This document shows positions 38,492-47,974 of a stretch of 64,000 nt of DNA, piece after piece; the first letter of the stretch is position 1; every line of letters begins with the position of its first letter. The DNA lies in assembly GCF_014647055.1 (NCBI RefSeq), contig NZ_BMOL01000008.1, forward strand, positions 98,200-162,199. Reading direction: 5' to 3'. The notes under the pieces were generated by a model. The model saw nothing but the letters and a program-made list of their open reading frames with translations. It did not search any database and was not told the DNA's origin. The stretch comes from Deinococcus aerolatus (lineage in GTDB: Bacteria > Deinococcota > Deinococci > Deinococcales > Deinococcaceae). The position numbers and the translations under genes were made by a program.

Positions 38492-40578
38492 GCCGCGCCG
38501 AGCATCCCCTGCACCGTCCCGATCAGCAGCACGAGCGGCTCAAGCGCGAGCGCAGGCGGGCCGCGCCCCGGGCGGACCGGACCGGCGGCAAGGCCGGCAC
38601 CCTCGGCAACGGGGCCGGACGGGTGGGCTGGGTGGCGTTTGTGTTCAGCCTGGGTCTGGTGGGGCTGGGGGCGCGGCTCTTCCACCTCCAGGTCACGCAG
38701 CACAGCCAGTACGCGGTGCAGTCGGCCAGCAACTTCCAGCGCGACGAGGTGATCCGTGCCCTGCGCGGCGAGATCCGCACCCGCGACGGCGTGCTGCTGG
38801 CCACCAACCGGCTGGCCGTGGATCTGGTGTACACCGGGCGCAAGGCAGCCGAGCGCGGCGAGGCCATTCCTGCCTGGGACAAGATCATCTACCTGGCCGG
38901 CATTAAACCCGACGCCCTGAAAGACGGGCAGCCGCGTGAGCCCGATTTCAGCCGGGAAACCGAGGCGGTGCTGGCCCGCAACGTGCCGCAGGAAAAACTG
39001 GCAGCCCTGTACGAGTACACGGTCCTGATTCCCAGCCTGGAACTGCGCGAGCGCGTCGAGCGCATCTACCCTGAGGGCAAGATGGCCGCCCACCTGCTGG
39101 GCTACGTGCAGGAGGCCAATGACCGTCAGGTGCGGGAGGAGGGCTACACCGTGGGCGACATGGTGGGCCGCTCGGGGTTGGAATACAGCCTGCAGAAGAC
39201 GCTGGAGGGCAAGAACGGCGTGCTGCGGCGCGAGGTCACGGCCACCGGGCGGCCCCTGACCGAGCGGGTCATTGATCCCGGACAGCGTGGCCAGGACGTC
39301 GTGCTGACCATCGACGCCCGCCTGCAACGCGCCGCCGAGGACGCCCTGCGCCGGGGGCTGGCCGACGTGAACGAGGGCCGCAAGAAGTACGGCAAGCCGC
39401 CGGAACCCTTCACGCGCGGCGCGGTGGTCGCCATTGATCCGCGCTCAGGACAGGTGCTGGCGATGGCGTCGAGCCCGGCCTACGATCCCAACTGGTTCTC
39501 GCGGGTGCCCAGCCCCGATCCGGCGGCCAAGAACTGGGCCATCGATCCCAACCGCAAGGACGCGGCGCTGGACGCCGTGACCAGCAACCGGGTGGTGCAG
39601 GCCTACAACCCCGGCAGCGTCTTCAAGATCGCCACCACGCTGATGTACGTCGAGCGCTGGGGGAACTTCTCGCTGTCGTGCGCGCCGTCGTACTACTTCG
39701 GGCGGGCGCGTTTCAACAACTGGTCACACACCAATCTGGGTGTGGTGGATGGGCGCAAGGCCATCGCCTTCTCGTGCAACCCGTGGTACTACGACTCGGC
39801 GGTGCGGGCCACACCCGGCGTGTACTCCCGCCAGCTCAAGTCCCGCCTGACCGAACTGGGCTTTGGGCGCGCCACCGGGCTGGAGATTGTGGGCGAGAAG
39901 ACCGGCACCCTGACCGATATTGACGACTACAACACCCCGCAGAACCCGTGGTATCCGGGCTCGGGGCTGAACATGAGCATCGGCCAGGGCGACGTGCTGG
40001 TCACGCCCGCCCAGCTGATCAAGGTGCTGTCCACCATCATCAACGAGGGCCAGGAGCGCCCGCTGACGGTGGTCCAGGCGGCCGGCGGAAAGGCCCCCAC
40101 GCGGCCCGCGCCCACCAGCGTGGTGCGGGACGGCAACACCGACGTCTTCCGGTTCGTCAAGGAAGGCATGGACTGGACGGTCAGCATTCCCGGCGGCACG
40201 GCCAGCACCAAGCTGGGGTCCCACCTGTTCCCGGTGGCGACGGCGGGCAAGACCGGCACCGCCGAGAACGGAATCAGCGCCCGCCCGAACGGGGGTTACG
40301 CCTACACCCACGCGTGGTACGAGGGTTACGGTCCGCTGAAGGACCCCACCTTTGCGGTGGTGGCCTTTTTCCAGAACGGCGGCGAGGGTTACGGCCCCGG
40401 CATCAACGCCGTCAAGCGCATGTTTGCCGCCCGCTGGTGCGTCAATCTGGACGACAGCGCCAGGCTCAGCGCCCTGCCGCTGGAGGCGCAGCAGCCGTGT
40501 CTGGGCGAACTGGATCACATGCGCGACGTGTACCGGATTCGGGCTGAGCGGGCGGCGGCGGCACAGCAGCAGCCGTAG
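38488..40578 (+). CDS. mrdA: Penicillin-binding protein 2 (elongasome transpeptidase)
   Basis: The 696-residue class B PBP cross-links peptidoglycan during cell elongation. A basic cytoplasmic N-terminus (RLKRERRRAAPRADR) is followed by one membrane helix near residues 47-65 (VGWVAFVFSLGLVGLGARLF), the pedestal domain beginning RGEIRTRDGVLLATNRLAVD, and the transpeptidase domain. Active-site motifs are SxxK as SVFK in YNPGSVFKIATTLMY, SxN as SCN in AFSCNPWYYD, and KTG in AGKTGTAENG. The ATG at 38488 is selected because it overlaps the stop of a 17-codon frame that has the only good ribosome-binding site nearby; GTG at 38452 is an alternative. Confidence 0.94.
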   Translation: MSRAEHPLHRPDQQHERLKRERRRAAPRADRTGGKAGTLGNGAGRVGWVAFVFSLGLVGLGARLFHLQVTQHSQYAVQSASNFQRDEVIRALRGEIRTRDGVLLATNRLAVDLVYTGRKAAERGEAIPAWDKIIYLAGIKPDALKDGQPREPDFSRETEAVLARNVPQEKLAALYEYTVLIPSLELRERVERIYPEGKMAAHLLGYVQEANDRQVREEGYTVGDMVGRSGLEYSLQKTLEGKNGVLRREVTATGRPLTERVIDPGQRGQDVVLTIDARLQRAAEDALRRGLADVNEGRKKYGKPPEPFTRGAVVAIDPRSGQVLAMASSPAYDPNWFSRVPSPDPAAKNWAIDPNRKDAALDAVTSNRVVQAYNPGSVFKIATTLMYVERWGNFSLSCAPSYYFGRARFNNWSHTNLGVVDGRKAIAFSCNPWYYDSAVRATPGVYSRQLKSRLTELGFGRATGLEIVGEKTGTLTDIDDYNTPQNPWYPGSGLNMSIGQGDVLVTPAQLIKVLSTIINEGQERPLTVVQAAGGKAPTRPAPTSVVRDGNTDVFRFVKEGMDWTVSIPGGTASTKLGSHLFPVATAGKTGTAENGISARPNGGYAYTHAWYEGYGPLKDPTFAVVAFFQNGGEGYGPGINAVKRMFAARWCVNLDDSARLSALPLEAQQPCLGELDHMRDVYRIRAERAAAAQQQP

Positions 40579-40607
40579 CGGGTGAGCGGCCTCCTGCGCC
40601 TTGCGCC

Positions 40608-40623
40608 TGAGGTGTGAACCTCA
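40608..40623. other. Short palindrome after PBP2
   Basis: TGAGGT-GTGA-ACCTCA forms a 6-bp hairpin between the convergent PBP2 and oxidoreductase genes. It is too weak to call a terminator with confidence. Confidence 0.3.
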
Positions 40624-40699
40624 ACCCGGCGGGAAGGAGAGGCAAAAAACACGGGTGCGTGGTTGAAATTGAAGGGCAATCCGTGTCGGCCCCCTGTCC

Positions 40700-42154
40700 T
40701 CAGCTGTCGCTGCCCGCCTGACCGTCGAGTGGTTCGGGCTCGCTGAGGAACAGGTTGTTGATGGACTCGCACAGCGTCGGGTGGGCCAGCGTGGCGTTGC
40801 GCAGGTCCGTGGCACTCAGGCCGCCCATCATCGCCAGTTGCAGGGCGCCCATCACCTCGCCGCCCTCGTGGCCCAGCACCGTGGCCCCCAGCAACAGGTC
40901 CGTGGCGTCGTCCACGACAGCGCGCATCAGGCCTGCCGTCTCACCGGTCTCGATGGCGCGGGCCACGCTGGACATGGGCAGGGTATAGACGCGGGTGGGG
41001 CGACCCAGGTGCTGTGCGCCCTGACGGTCCAGGCCCACCCGCCCCAGTTGCGGGTCGGTAAACAGCGTGTAGGGCACGGGCCGGTCGCCGGTGGTGCGCC
41101 GGGTGCCGCGCAGCAGATCGTCGCGCACGATGCGGAAATCGTCGTAAGAGATGTGGGTGAACGCCGGGCCGCCCTTGACGTCGCCCAGGGCGTACACGTT
41201 GTCAGCTGCCTGAAGGCGCTCGTCCACCAGAACCTCACCGTGCTGGCCCAGCTTTGCGCCTGTCGCCTCCACGTTCAGACCATCGGTGCTGGGCGTGCGG
41301 CCCACCGCCACCAGCAGATGCGAGCCGCGCAGCTGTTGCGTTTCGCCATGCTGCCGAACCTCCAGCGTGATCCCGTCTTCTTTTTTGTGGGTCTGAATGG
41401 CCTCCGCGTCCAGCAGGAAGGTCACGCCCTCGTCCTCCAGCACCGTTTGCAGCGCGGCGGCCACGTCCGCGTCCTCGTGGGACAGCAGCCGCTCGCCGCG
41501 CTCCACCACCGTCACGCGGCTGCCCAGTCGGGCGTACAGCTGCGCGAACTCCAGGCTGATGTAGCCGCCGCCCAGAATCAGCAGGTGGGCGGGCAACTCG
41601 CGCAGCAGCAAAATATCGCGTGAGGTCATCGCGCCCACGTCCCGTAGCCCGGGCAGGTCCGGCCACACCGGCGTGGCCCCCACATTGATGAACACATAAT
41701 CGGCGCTGAGCTGCCGGGTGCCGCCGTCATTGAGCGTCACCTCCACCTGCCGCACGCCGGTAAACCGCGCCGCACCGTCCAGCAGCGTCACCCCGGCCTT
41801 CAGCACACCGGAGCGGCTGCCCTCACGGAAATCCTTCACGATGCTCTGCACCCGGTCCACGATCTGGCTCAGGTCCACCTGCACGTCACGGGCATGCACG
41901 CCCAGCTCCCCCGAGCGGCGGGCCACATGCGCGGCGCGGGCGCTGGCGATCATGGCCTTGGTGGGCGTGCAGCCCTCGTTGACGCAGGTGCCGCCCACAT
42001 GCTCGCGCTCGATCAACGTGACCTGCCAGCCGGCCCGTGCCAGTGCGCCCGCCAGCGGCCCACCCGCCTGTCCCGCCCCGATGATCAGGGCGCTGCTGGG
42101 CGGTGTGGTGGCGGACTGGGCTTGGGCTTCGGCAGTGGTGTGTGTGGGGGCCAT
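40700..42154 (-). CDS. FAD-dependent pyridine nucleotide-disulfide oxidoreductase (mercuric reductase/lipoamide dehydrogenase-like)
   Basis: The 484-residue flavoenzyme starts with the FAD-binding GAGQAGGPLAGALARAGW and has the redox-active cysteine pair in GGTCVNEGCTPTKAM. The NAD(P) motif is LLILGGGYISLEFAQLYARLG, and the C-terminal dimer domain carries the catalytic His in LAHPTLCESINN. The CTPTK loop is closer to mercuric-reductase-like proteins than to the CIPSK of true dihydrolipoamide dehydrogenases, so I do not call it lpd although the window's PDH and OGDH need an E3. AGGAGA lies 6 nt before the ATG. It is monocistronic. Confidence 0.9.
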   Translation of the reverse strand: MAPTHTTAEAQAQSATTPPSSALIIGAGQAGGPLAGALARAGWQVTLIEREHVGGTCVNEGCTPTKAMIASARAAHVARRSGELGVHARDVQVDLSQIVDRVQSIVKDFREGSRSGVLKAGVTLLDGAARFTGVRQVEVTLNDGGTRQLSADYVFINVGATPVWPDLPGLRDVGAMTSRDILLLRELPAHLLILGGGYISLEFAQLYARLGSRVTVVERGERLLSHEDADVAAALQTVLEDEGVTFLLDAEAIQTHKKEDGITLEVRQHGETQQLRGSHLLVAVGRTPSTDGLNVEATGAKLGQHGEVLVDERLQAADNVYALGDVKGGPAFTHISYDDFRIVRDDLLRGTRRTTGDRPVPYTLFTDPQLGRVGLDRQGAQHLGRPTRVYTLPMSSVARAIETGETAGLMRAVVDDATDLLLGATVLGHEGGEVMGALQLAMMGGLSATDLRNATLAHPTLCESINNLFLSEPEPLDGQAGSDS

Positions 42155-42329
42155 GTCGTCTCCTGGTAAAACCCGTCCTGGTAGAAATGCGGGCTGGTGG
42201 GTGGGCAGAGGCGGCGGTCGGAGCTGCCCGTGGCGTGGTGGAAAGGCCCAGCGGTGACAGTGCCGGGAGGCTCGGTGCGCGGCTGGCGTTGCCCTGCAAG
42301 GCAGTATGGGCGGGCAGAGCGCTGCGGAT

Positions 42330-43256
42330 TCAGCGCACGGTGCAGGTGAACTCCGGGGCGCTGCGGCACACGATGTGCGTGTCCTGGCGGACGTTCACGC
42401 GCACCAGCAGCGTCTCGGTGCGGGCGGCGGGGTCCAGGGGCACGACGTTGACGTTGATCACGCCGGGGCGCACCCGCATCCGCAGCGGCGTGGGGCCAGC
42501 CGGCTGCCTCCCGATCAGCACGCGGGCAGCCACGTCGCTGTCCACCCACAGGCCACCGGTCTCGGGCCGCATTTCGGCCGTGACCCGGCTGGTGGTGTCC
42601 GCCGCCACGGTCACGGTCTGCGCCACGCTGTCGAAGCCTGCGCGCGACACCTCCACCGTGACCCGGCCCTCGGGCACATCCGGCAGGATCAGGGGCGCGT
42701 GGCCCACCCGGCGGCCATTCACGCGCACCTGGGCGCCGGGGACCGAGGCCGTGACCTCCAGCGTGCCGAAGCTCACCACCCGGTACACCGTGGTGGCCAC
42801 TGTGTAGCTGCCAGTGGGCAGGGGGGCCGTGGCCTGCTGCACCACGCGGGCCACCCCGTCCACCGAACGTGCGTTTGCCGCCGCCGCCAGGTCCAGCGGG
42901 GCCAGACTGGTGACGGTAAAGACCTGTGTGAAGCCCTGCGTGGCCGGCAGGGCGACTGCCACCGCCGTGTCGGCCGGCACCGCGCCCACCCCGATCACCT
43001 GTGCGCCGCCGGACTGGGGCAGCAGTACCGCCGTCACGAAGGCGGGCCTATGGGTACGCACTTGCAGGGCCGCCGGGCCGGGGTCGCGGTACAGGCCGGT
43101 CTCGCCGGTGGCGGCCTGCACGGGCGCGGGGGTCAGGACGGTCTGCACCCCCACCTGCGCCCCCGGTTGCGCCCGCAACGGCGCGGGCACGCAGGCGCTC
43201 AGGGCGGCGGTAAGCAGGGCACCCACGGCGAACAGACGGACGGCGCGGTGGTTCAT
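42330..43256 (-). CDS. PEGA-domain lipoprotein
   Basis: The 308-residue protein has a lipoprotein signal (LFAVGALLTAALSAC, lipobox SAC). The middle part (LQVRTHRPAFVTAVLL) resembles DUF4384-type beta domains, and a PEGA domain follows (TLEVTASVPGAQVRVNGRRV, then GHAPLILPDVPEGRVTVEV). PEGA domains are beta-rich surface modules. A last segment may be a second degenerate PEGA unit (GLWVDSDVAARVLIGRQPAG). The ATG at 43256 is supported by TATGCT 6 nt upstream, a leaderless promoter; the longer frame to 43304 crosses that promoter. Confidence 0.82.
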   Translation of the reverse strand: MNHRAVRLFAVGALLTAALSACVPAPLRAQPGAQVGVQTVLTPAPVQAATGETGLYRDPGPAALQVRTHRPAFVTAVLLPQSGGAQVIGVGAVPADTAVAVALPATQGFTQVFTVTSLAPLDLAAAANARSVDGVARVVQQATAPLPTGSYTVATTVYRVVSFGTLEVTASVPGAQVRVNGRRVGHAPLILPDVPEGRVTVEVSRAGFDSVAQTVTVAADTTSRVTAEMRPETGGLWVDSDVAARVLIGRQPAGPTPLRMRVRPGVINVNVVPLDPAARTETLLVRVNVRQDTHIVCRSAPEFTCTVR

Positions 43257-43262
43257 GTCTTC

Positions 43263-43268
43263 AGCATA
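43263..43268 (-). promoter_or_regulatory. -10 box of the PEGA lipoprotein gene (leaderless)
   Basis: TATGCT on the minus strand ends 6 nt before the ATG at 43256. Confidence 0.55.
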
Positions 43269-43303
43269 GAAGGCAGTCTCCGACAGGATTCCGCCATGGC
43301 ACA

Positions 43304-43338
43304 CGAAAAACCGGCCCCGGGCGAACCCAGGGCCGGGG
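43304..43338 (-). terminator. Terminator of the small exported-protein gene
   Basis: On the minus strand CCGGCCC/GGGCCGG arms with a 12-nt loop are followed by TTTTTCG. It lies 18 bp after the stop at 43354. Confidence 0.8.
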
Positions 43339-43353
43339 TGGTGGGCGCTGGGC

Positions 43354-43851
<498 letters not shown>

Positions 43852-43948
43852 AACGTTGGTCATCTTAGGCCGTACCCTGGCAGGCGTCCACGCCCCTCCC
43901 CACCGATTCAACGTTGCGTAAAGGCAATGTAAAGGAGCTTACCTTCAG

Positions 43949-45748
43949 ATGAGGAATCTTGTGCTCAGTTTTTCCCGCACCACCGTCCTGACCCTGGGCC
44001 TGCTGGTCGCCGTTCCCCTACCCGTGGCCCTGGCCCAGACGGCGGCCACGCCCGCCCCGGCTGTGGCCTCCTCTGCCGTACCCGCGCCGCAGTTCAGGGC
44101 GCCCAAGGTCGACTGGACCCGCGAGCTGCGCGTGATTTCCGGCGTGTCAGTGGCGCCGAACGGCGATCTGGTCTTTATCGGCAGTGACGCCCGCATCCAC
44201 CGCACCGACGCCAGCGGCAAGGAGCTGTGGAACTACGCTGCCGGTGACCTGGGCCGCGCCTATCCGGTGATTACCCCGCAGGGGAGCGTGCTGGCGGCCA
44301 GCTACGACGACTCGCTGTACGCGCTGGACCCGGCGGGCAAGCTACTGTGGAAGGTCCGGCTGGACGGCGACATCTTCGCCACGCCCGCGCTGCGTGCCGA
44401 CGGCAGCGTCATTGCGGCCACGGCAGGCGGCACGGTGCACGCCCTGAGCGAGACAGGCAAGACGCTGTGGACCTTCAAGGCCGGCGCGCCGATCTTCAGC
44501 AGTCCGGCGGTGGCGCAGGACGGCACCATCTACCTGGGCACGCAGGGCAGTCAGCTGCTGGCGCTGACTCCGGACGGCAAACTCAAATGGTCCTTCCGGG
44601 CCGGATCGCTGGTGTTCAGCAGCCCGGCCATCGACGCGGCGGGCAACGTGTACTTCGGGTCCAGTGACCGCAAGCTGTACGCGCTGGACCCGGCGGGGGG
44701 GCTGCGCTGGACCCGCCAGACCGGGCTGTTCGTGAACGCCAGTCCCATCGTGACCAGTACCGGGCTGGTGGTGGTGGGCAGCTACGACGGCCGGGTCTAC
44801 GCGGTCAGGACCGACGGTCAGGACGCCTGGACCTACGTCGCCGGGTCCCCCGTCACGGCGCCCGCCGCCGAGCTGAGTGACGGCACGGTGGTGGTGCCGG
44901 ATCTGGGCGGCACGCTGCACGCCATCGGTGCGGGCGGGCGCCCGCTGTGGCAGCTGAAGACCGGCAAGAAGATGGACCTGGGCGTGACCGTCAGCGACGC
45001 GGGCACGCTGCACTTCGTCACCGAGGGCGGCGGCCTGAGCGCCATTCGGGGTCAGCGTCCACTGGCGGTGGGGCCGTGGACCACCTTCCACGCCCTGCCC
45101 AGCGCCGTGGGCCGTGCGCCGGGCGCCCGTGAGCTGGACGCCGCTGCCCAGACCCGCCGGCCCGCCGCGAGCGCGGTGCTGGCCGCCCTGACGCCGCTGG
45201 CCCCGGTCGCAACGGCCCCGGCCCCCGCCACCCCCGCTCCGGCGGCTCCCAGGCCCACCGCGCCCGCCCCTGTTGCGCCGGCCCCCACCGCCCAGGTGCC
45301 GCCTGCCAACACCACCGCGCCCACACCCGCTCAGCCCCAGCCTGCCCCGGTTCAGGCCACGCCGCCCCAGCCTGCGCCAGTGCTGACGGCGCAGCAGCAG
45401 GCCCTCGTTGCCGCCGGAATCGCGCGTGCCGACGGCGGCCAGATCTACCTGCCGCTGGGCGAGAGTGCCGCGGCGCTGGGCCTGCGCGTGAGCAGCGTAA
45501 CGCCGCGCACCGCCAACGTGCGGGTGGACTCCGCGCTGCTGCCGGTGACCGTGCGCGTCTTCAACAACGTGCCCTTCGTGCCGCTCGCGGCGCTGGCCGG
45601 GCTGCCCGGTACCTCGGCGCGGCTGACCGTGACGCCCGCTCCGGCCATCACCCTGACCCGCGCCGGGCAGGACATCACCTTTCCCATCAGCGTGGTGCAA
45701 CTGGTGCCGCTGCGCGCTGCCCCCGAGTTCCCCGGTGTGCTGAAGTAA
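43949..45748 (+). CDS. Exported PQQ-like beta-propeller protein with a C-terminal stalk domain
   Basis: The 599-residue protein has a signal peptide (LTLGLLVAVPLPVALAQ) and then about seven PQQ/BamB-like propeller blades, visible as repeated GxLxWxF/YALDPxG units (KLLWKVRLDGDIFATPALRA, KLKWSFRAGSLVFSSPAIDA). A Pro/Ala/Thr-rich linker covers residues about 425-480. The last 110 residues (GQIYLPLGESAAALGLRVSS, then VRVFNNVPFVPLAALAGL) look like a copper-amine-oxidase N-terminal-type stalk domain, often a surface or S-layer attachment module. An envelope scaffold or BamB-like role is inferred. Confidence 0.83.
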   Translation: MRNLVLSFSRTTVLTLGLLVAVPLPVALAQTAATPAPAVASSAVPAPQFRAPKVDWTRELRVISGVSVAPNGDLVFIGSDARIHRTDASGKELWNYAAGDLGRAYPVITPQGSVLAASYDDSLYALDPAGKLLWKVRLDGDIFATPALRADGSVIAATAGGTVHALSETGKTLWTFKAGAPIFSSPAVAQDGTIYLGTQGSQLLALTPDGKLKWSFRAGSLVFSSPAIDAAGNVYFGSSDRKLYALDPAGGLRWTRQTGLFVNASPIVTSTGLVVVGSYDGRVYAVRTDGQDAWTYVAGSPVTAPAAELSDGTVVVPDLGGTLHAIGAGGRPLWQLKTGKKMDLGVTVSDAGTLHFVTEGGGLSAIRGQRPLAVGPWTTFHALPSAVGRAPGARELDAAAQTRRPAASAVLAALTPLAPVATAPAPATPAPAAPRPTAPAPVAPAPTAQVPPANTTAPTPAQPQPAPVQATPPQPAPVLTAQQQALVAAGIARADGGQIYLPLGESAAALGLRVSSVTPRTANVRVDSALLPVTVRVFNNVPFVPLAALAGLPGTSARLTVTPAPAITLTRAGQDITFPISVVQLVPLRAAPEFPGVLK

Positions 45749-45810
45749 GGCTGCCGCCCTTGCCTGATGTCCGGGTGACGGCAACAGGCCCAGTCCGGTG
45801 GGAGTCAAGA

Positions 45811-45845
45811 GGGAAGACCAGCAGGGTGAGCGCTGGTCTTTCCGT
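45811..45845. terminator. Terminator between the propeller and M24 genes
   Basis: AAGACCAGC (45814-45822) and GCTGGTCTT (45832-45840) form a 9-bp stem extended by G-C and G-T pairs. It lies between convergent genes and probably serves both. Confidence 0.6.
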
Positions 45846-45908
45846 GTACAACCACGAATTGCACCTGAAAAATCTTCGAGGCTTCATCCCCCCAGGACCG
45901 TACGCGGT

Positions 45909-47138
45909 TTATCCCGCAGGCACCACCAGGGCGTCCAACTCACGCGGATACAGGCTGAGGCGCTCTGATCCAGTGGCCGTGATCACCACGGTGTCCGAGT
46001 GCCGGAACCCGGCGAACTCCGGCACATACAGTCCCGGTTCTACCGAGAACACCATGCCCGGTTCGATCACCGTGTGATCATCGAGATCGAGGAAGGGATG
46101 CTCATGCCCTTCCAGTCCGAAGGCATGCCCGGTGTGGTGGCGGACCAGCCCGTCCATGCCCAGGTGATCGCGGACAAAGCGGCGCACATCGCCCTCGACC
46201 TCCGCGCAGGTCCGTCCTGGGCGCAGGGCATCGAAGCCCACCTGTTGGGCGGCCAGCATCGCCGCGAAGTAGCGCTGAAACTCGGCGCCCGGCTCACCGA
46301 CAACCATGGTGCGTTCCAGTTCGGATTCGTAGCCGCCCACCACGCCGTAAGCGCCGGTGACCAGCACGTCGCCCACCCCCACCGTGCCCGCCTCATGCAG
46401 GCCGTGCGGGTGAGCGGTGTTGCTGCCGCGAATGAACATGGCATTGGCAGGCAGACCCTCGCGGGCCTTGGGCACGTAACGCTCACCCAGTTCGGCCAGC
46501 AGGTCGCGGGTGGCCTGCAAGCTGGCCCCGTGGGAAATCAGCAGCTCCTCGCTGCCCACGCGAATACTGTCCTGCATCAGCCGGTGGGCGTGGTCGCCCC
46601 AGCGGCAGGCCTCGGTCATCAGGGCGATCTCGGCAGCACTCTTGACCATCCGCAGGTCGTCGATCAGGGCCACGTTGGCCTGAACAGGCTGTCCCAGCAC
46701 GGTGCTGAGCGCTGGCCCCCGGTAGCCCCAGCGGTGTTCGTAGCCGTCCACGTCCGCCGCGATCCTCTTGCCCAGCACACCCAGCCTGCCAAGCAAGGCT
46801 TGCAAGAAGAGCAGTGGGTGACGGCCAGAACCGCCGCCAGGGTATTCAGGGTAAATGGCACTATCGTCTAGTTCCGGTCCCTGCTGCTGGAAATGGCTGA
46901 GTTCGAGGTTCGGCAGTAGGGCGGCCACCTTGCCGTCCGCCGTCAGGACCAGGGCAATGGGCCGCTCGGTAGGTGAGAAGAAAAAGCCGCTCAGGTAAGC
47001 CACGCGTGTGGGGCCGAATACACACAGGGCGTCAATTTCCCGGTCTGTAAGAAGGTGGAAAACCCGGTCGCGGCGCAGAAGGTACTCGTCCGCGCCGATC
47101 TCCAGTCTGTCGGACTCAGAAAAAACAATGTCGGTCAT
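45909..47138 (-). CDS. M24-family (creatinase/Xaa-Pro peptidase fold) hydrolase with altered metal site
   Basis: The 409-residue protein has a creatinase-type N-terminal domain and the pita-bread C-terminal domain. Compared with metallo-aminopeptidases, several ligands are replaced. The first Asp region reads LVTGAYGVVGGY (residues 259-270). The second Asp is Glu273 in ESELERT. His338 in HHTGHAFG and Glu367 in SVEPG are kept. The last Glu motif is RHSD (379-382). RHSDTVV is seen in creatinase-like relatives, so C-N bond hydrolysis without metal is more likely than dipeptidase action. It follows the IclR gene by 40 bp with GGAGGG before the ATG. A catabolic role in the surrounding locus is inferred. 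Confidence 0.82.
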   Translation of the reverse strand: MTDIVFSESDRLEIGADEYLLRRDRVFHLLTDREIDALCVFGPTRVAYLSGFFFSPTERPIALVLTADGKVAALLPNLELSHFQQQGPELDDSAIYPEYPGGGSGRHPLLFLQALLGRLGVLGKRIAADVDGYEHRWGYRGPALSTVLGQPVQANVALIDDLRMVKSAAEIALMTEACRWGDHAHRLMQDSIRVGSEELLISHGASLQATRDLLAELGERYVPKAREGLPANAMFIRGSNTAHPHGLHEAGTVGVGDVLVTGAYGVVGGYESELERTMVVGEPGAEFQRYFAAMLAAQQVGFDALRPGRTCAEVEGDVRRFVRDHLGMDGLVRHHTGHAFGLEGHEHPFLDLDDHTVIEPGMVFSVEPGLYVPEFAGFRHSDTVVITATGSERLSLYPRELDALVVPAG

Positions 47139-47178
47139 GGGCAGACCCTCCGTGATCTTGCGGTTGAACGGGCAGCCC

Positions 47179-47961
47179 TCAGTCGCCTACAGGTTCAGCC
47201 ATAGGCTGACGAATCAGTTCGTCGGCGCAGCGCCGGGCCATGCCGATAACCGCCTCGCTGACCTGCTCGATGCGGCCACGGCTCATGCGGCTGGTGGGGC
47301 CCGCCACCCCGATGGCCGCGATGACCTTGCCCGCCCCGTTGAGAATCCCTGCCGACAGGCAGCGCACGCCCACCTCGCGTTCCTCGTCGTCGACGGCGTA
47401 CCCCTGCGTGCGGACACACAGCAGTTCGGCCAGCAGCGCCGGTTCGTCGGTGATGGTGTGGGGGGTGCGGGCGGGCAGGCCCGTCTTGCGGACGATCTCG
47501 TCCACGCGGGCGGTGGGCAGGTCGGCCAGAAAGACCTTGCCCACGTCGCTGCAGTGCAGCGGGGCAATGCTGCCGGGGGTGGTGAACATCCGCACCATGC
47601 TGAACGGCTCCACCTGACTGAGATACATCGCCGTGGTGCCGTAGAGCTGCGCGATGTGGGCGGTTTCCCCGGTCACTTCCACCAGTTCCTGAAGGTAGGG
47701 GCGTACCCGGCGCACCAGGTCGTAGCGCAGGTACAGTGCGCTGCTGATGTCCACGATCTCGGGGCCGATGTCGTAGCGTTTGGTCTGGGGGTCCTGAAAC
47801 ACGTAGTTCTTGACAGTCAGGGTCTGAAGGATGCGGTGGATGGTGCTGGGGGCTAGGCCCATGGCCTGGGACAGCTCCCCCACACTGAGCGAACGGTTGG
47901 CCGCCACGATGGTATTGATGATGTCGAGGGCACGCTCGACGCTCTGCACAGTTTCGCTCAT
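47179..47961 (-). CDS. IclR-family transcriptional regulator
   Basis: The 260-residue regulator shows the N-terminal winged HTH (VQSVERALDIINTIVAANRS, then LSVGELSQAMGLAPSTIHRI) and the C-terminal GAF-like effector domain ending in the IclR pattern VGVRCLSAGILNGAGKVIAAIGVAGPTSRM. IclR proteins sense small organic acids and repress or activate adjacent catabolic genes. The ATG at 47961 has TGGAGCG 5 nt upstream. It sits between the DUF885 gene and the M24 gene in a three-gene minus-strand operon, divergent from the 10-kb catabolic operon. The ATTCC-N7-GGAA pair at 49198-49247 is its likely binding site. Confidence 0.94.
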   Translation of the reverse strand: MSETVQSVERALDIINTIVAANRSLSVGELSQAMGLAPSTIHRILQTLTVKNYVFQDPQTKRYDIGPEIVDISSALYLRYDLVRRVRPYLQELVEVTGETAHIAQLYGTTAMYLSQVEPFSMVRMFTTPGSIAPLHCSDVGKVFLADLPTARVDEIVRKTGLPARTPHTITDEPALLAELLCVRTQGYAVDDEEREVGVRCLSAGILNGAGKVIAAIGVAGPTSRMSRGRIEQVSEAVIGMARRCADELIRQPMAEPVGD

Positions 47962-47974
47962 AGGACGCTCCAGT

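Noticed and set aside
40700..42154. Possible dihydrolipoamide dehydrogenase (lpd) for the PDH and OGDH complexes
   Set aside because: The redox loop is CTPTK rather than CIPSK and the gene is far from aceEF and sucA, so only the broader flavin disulfide oxidoreductase family is claimed.
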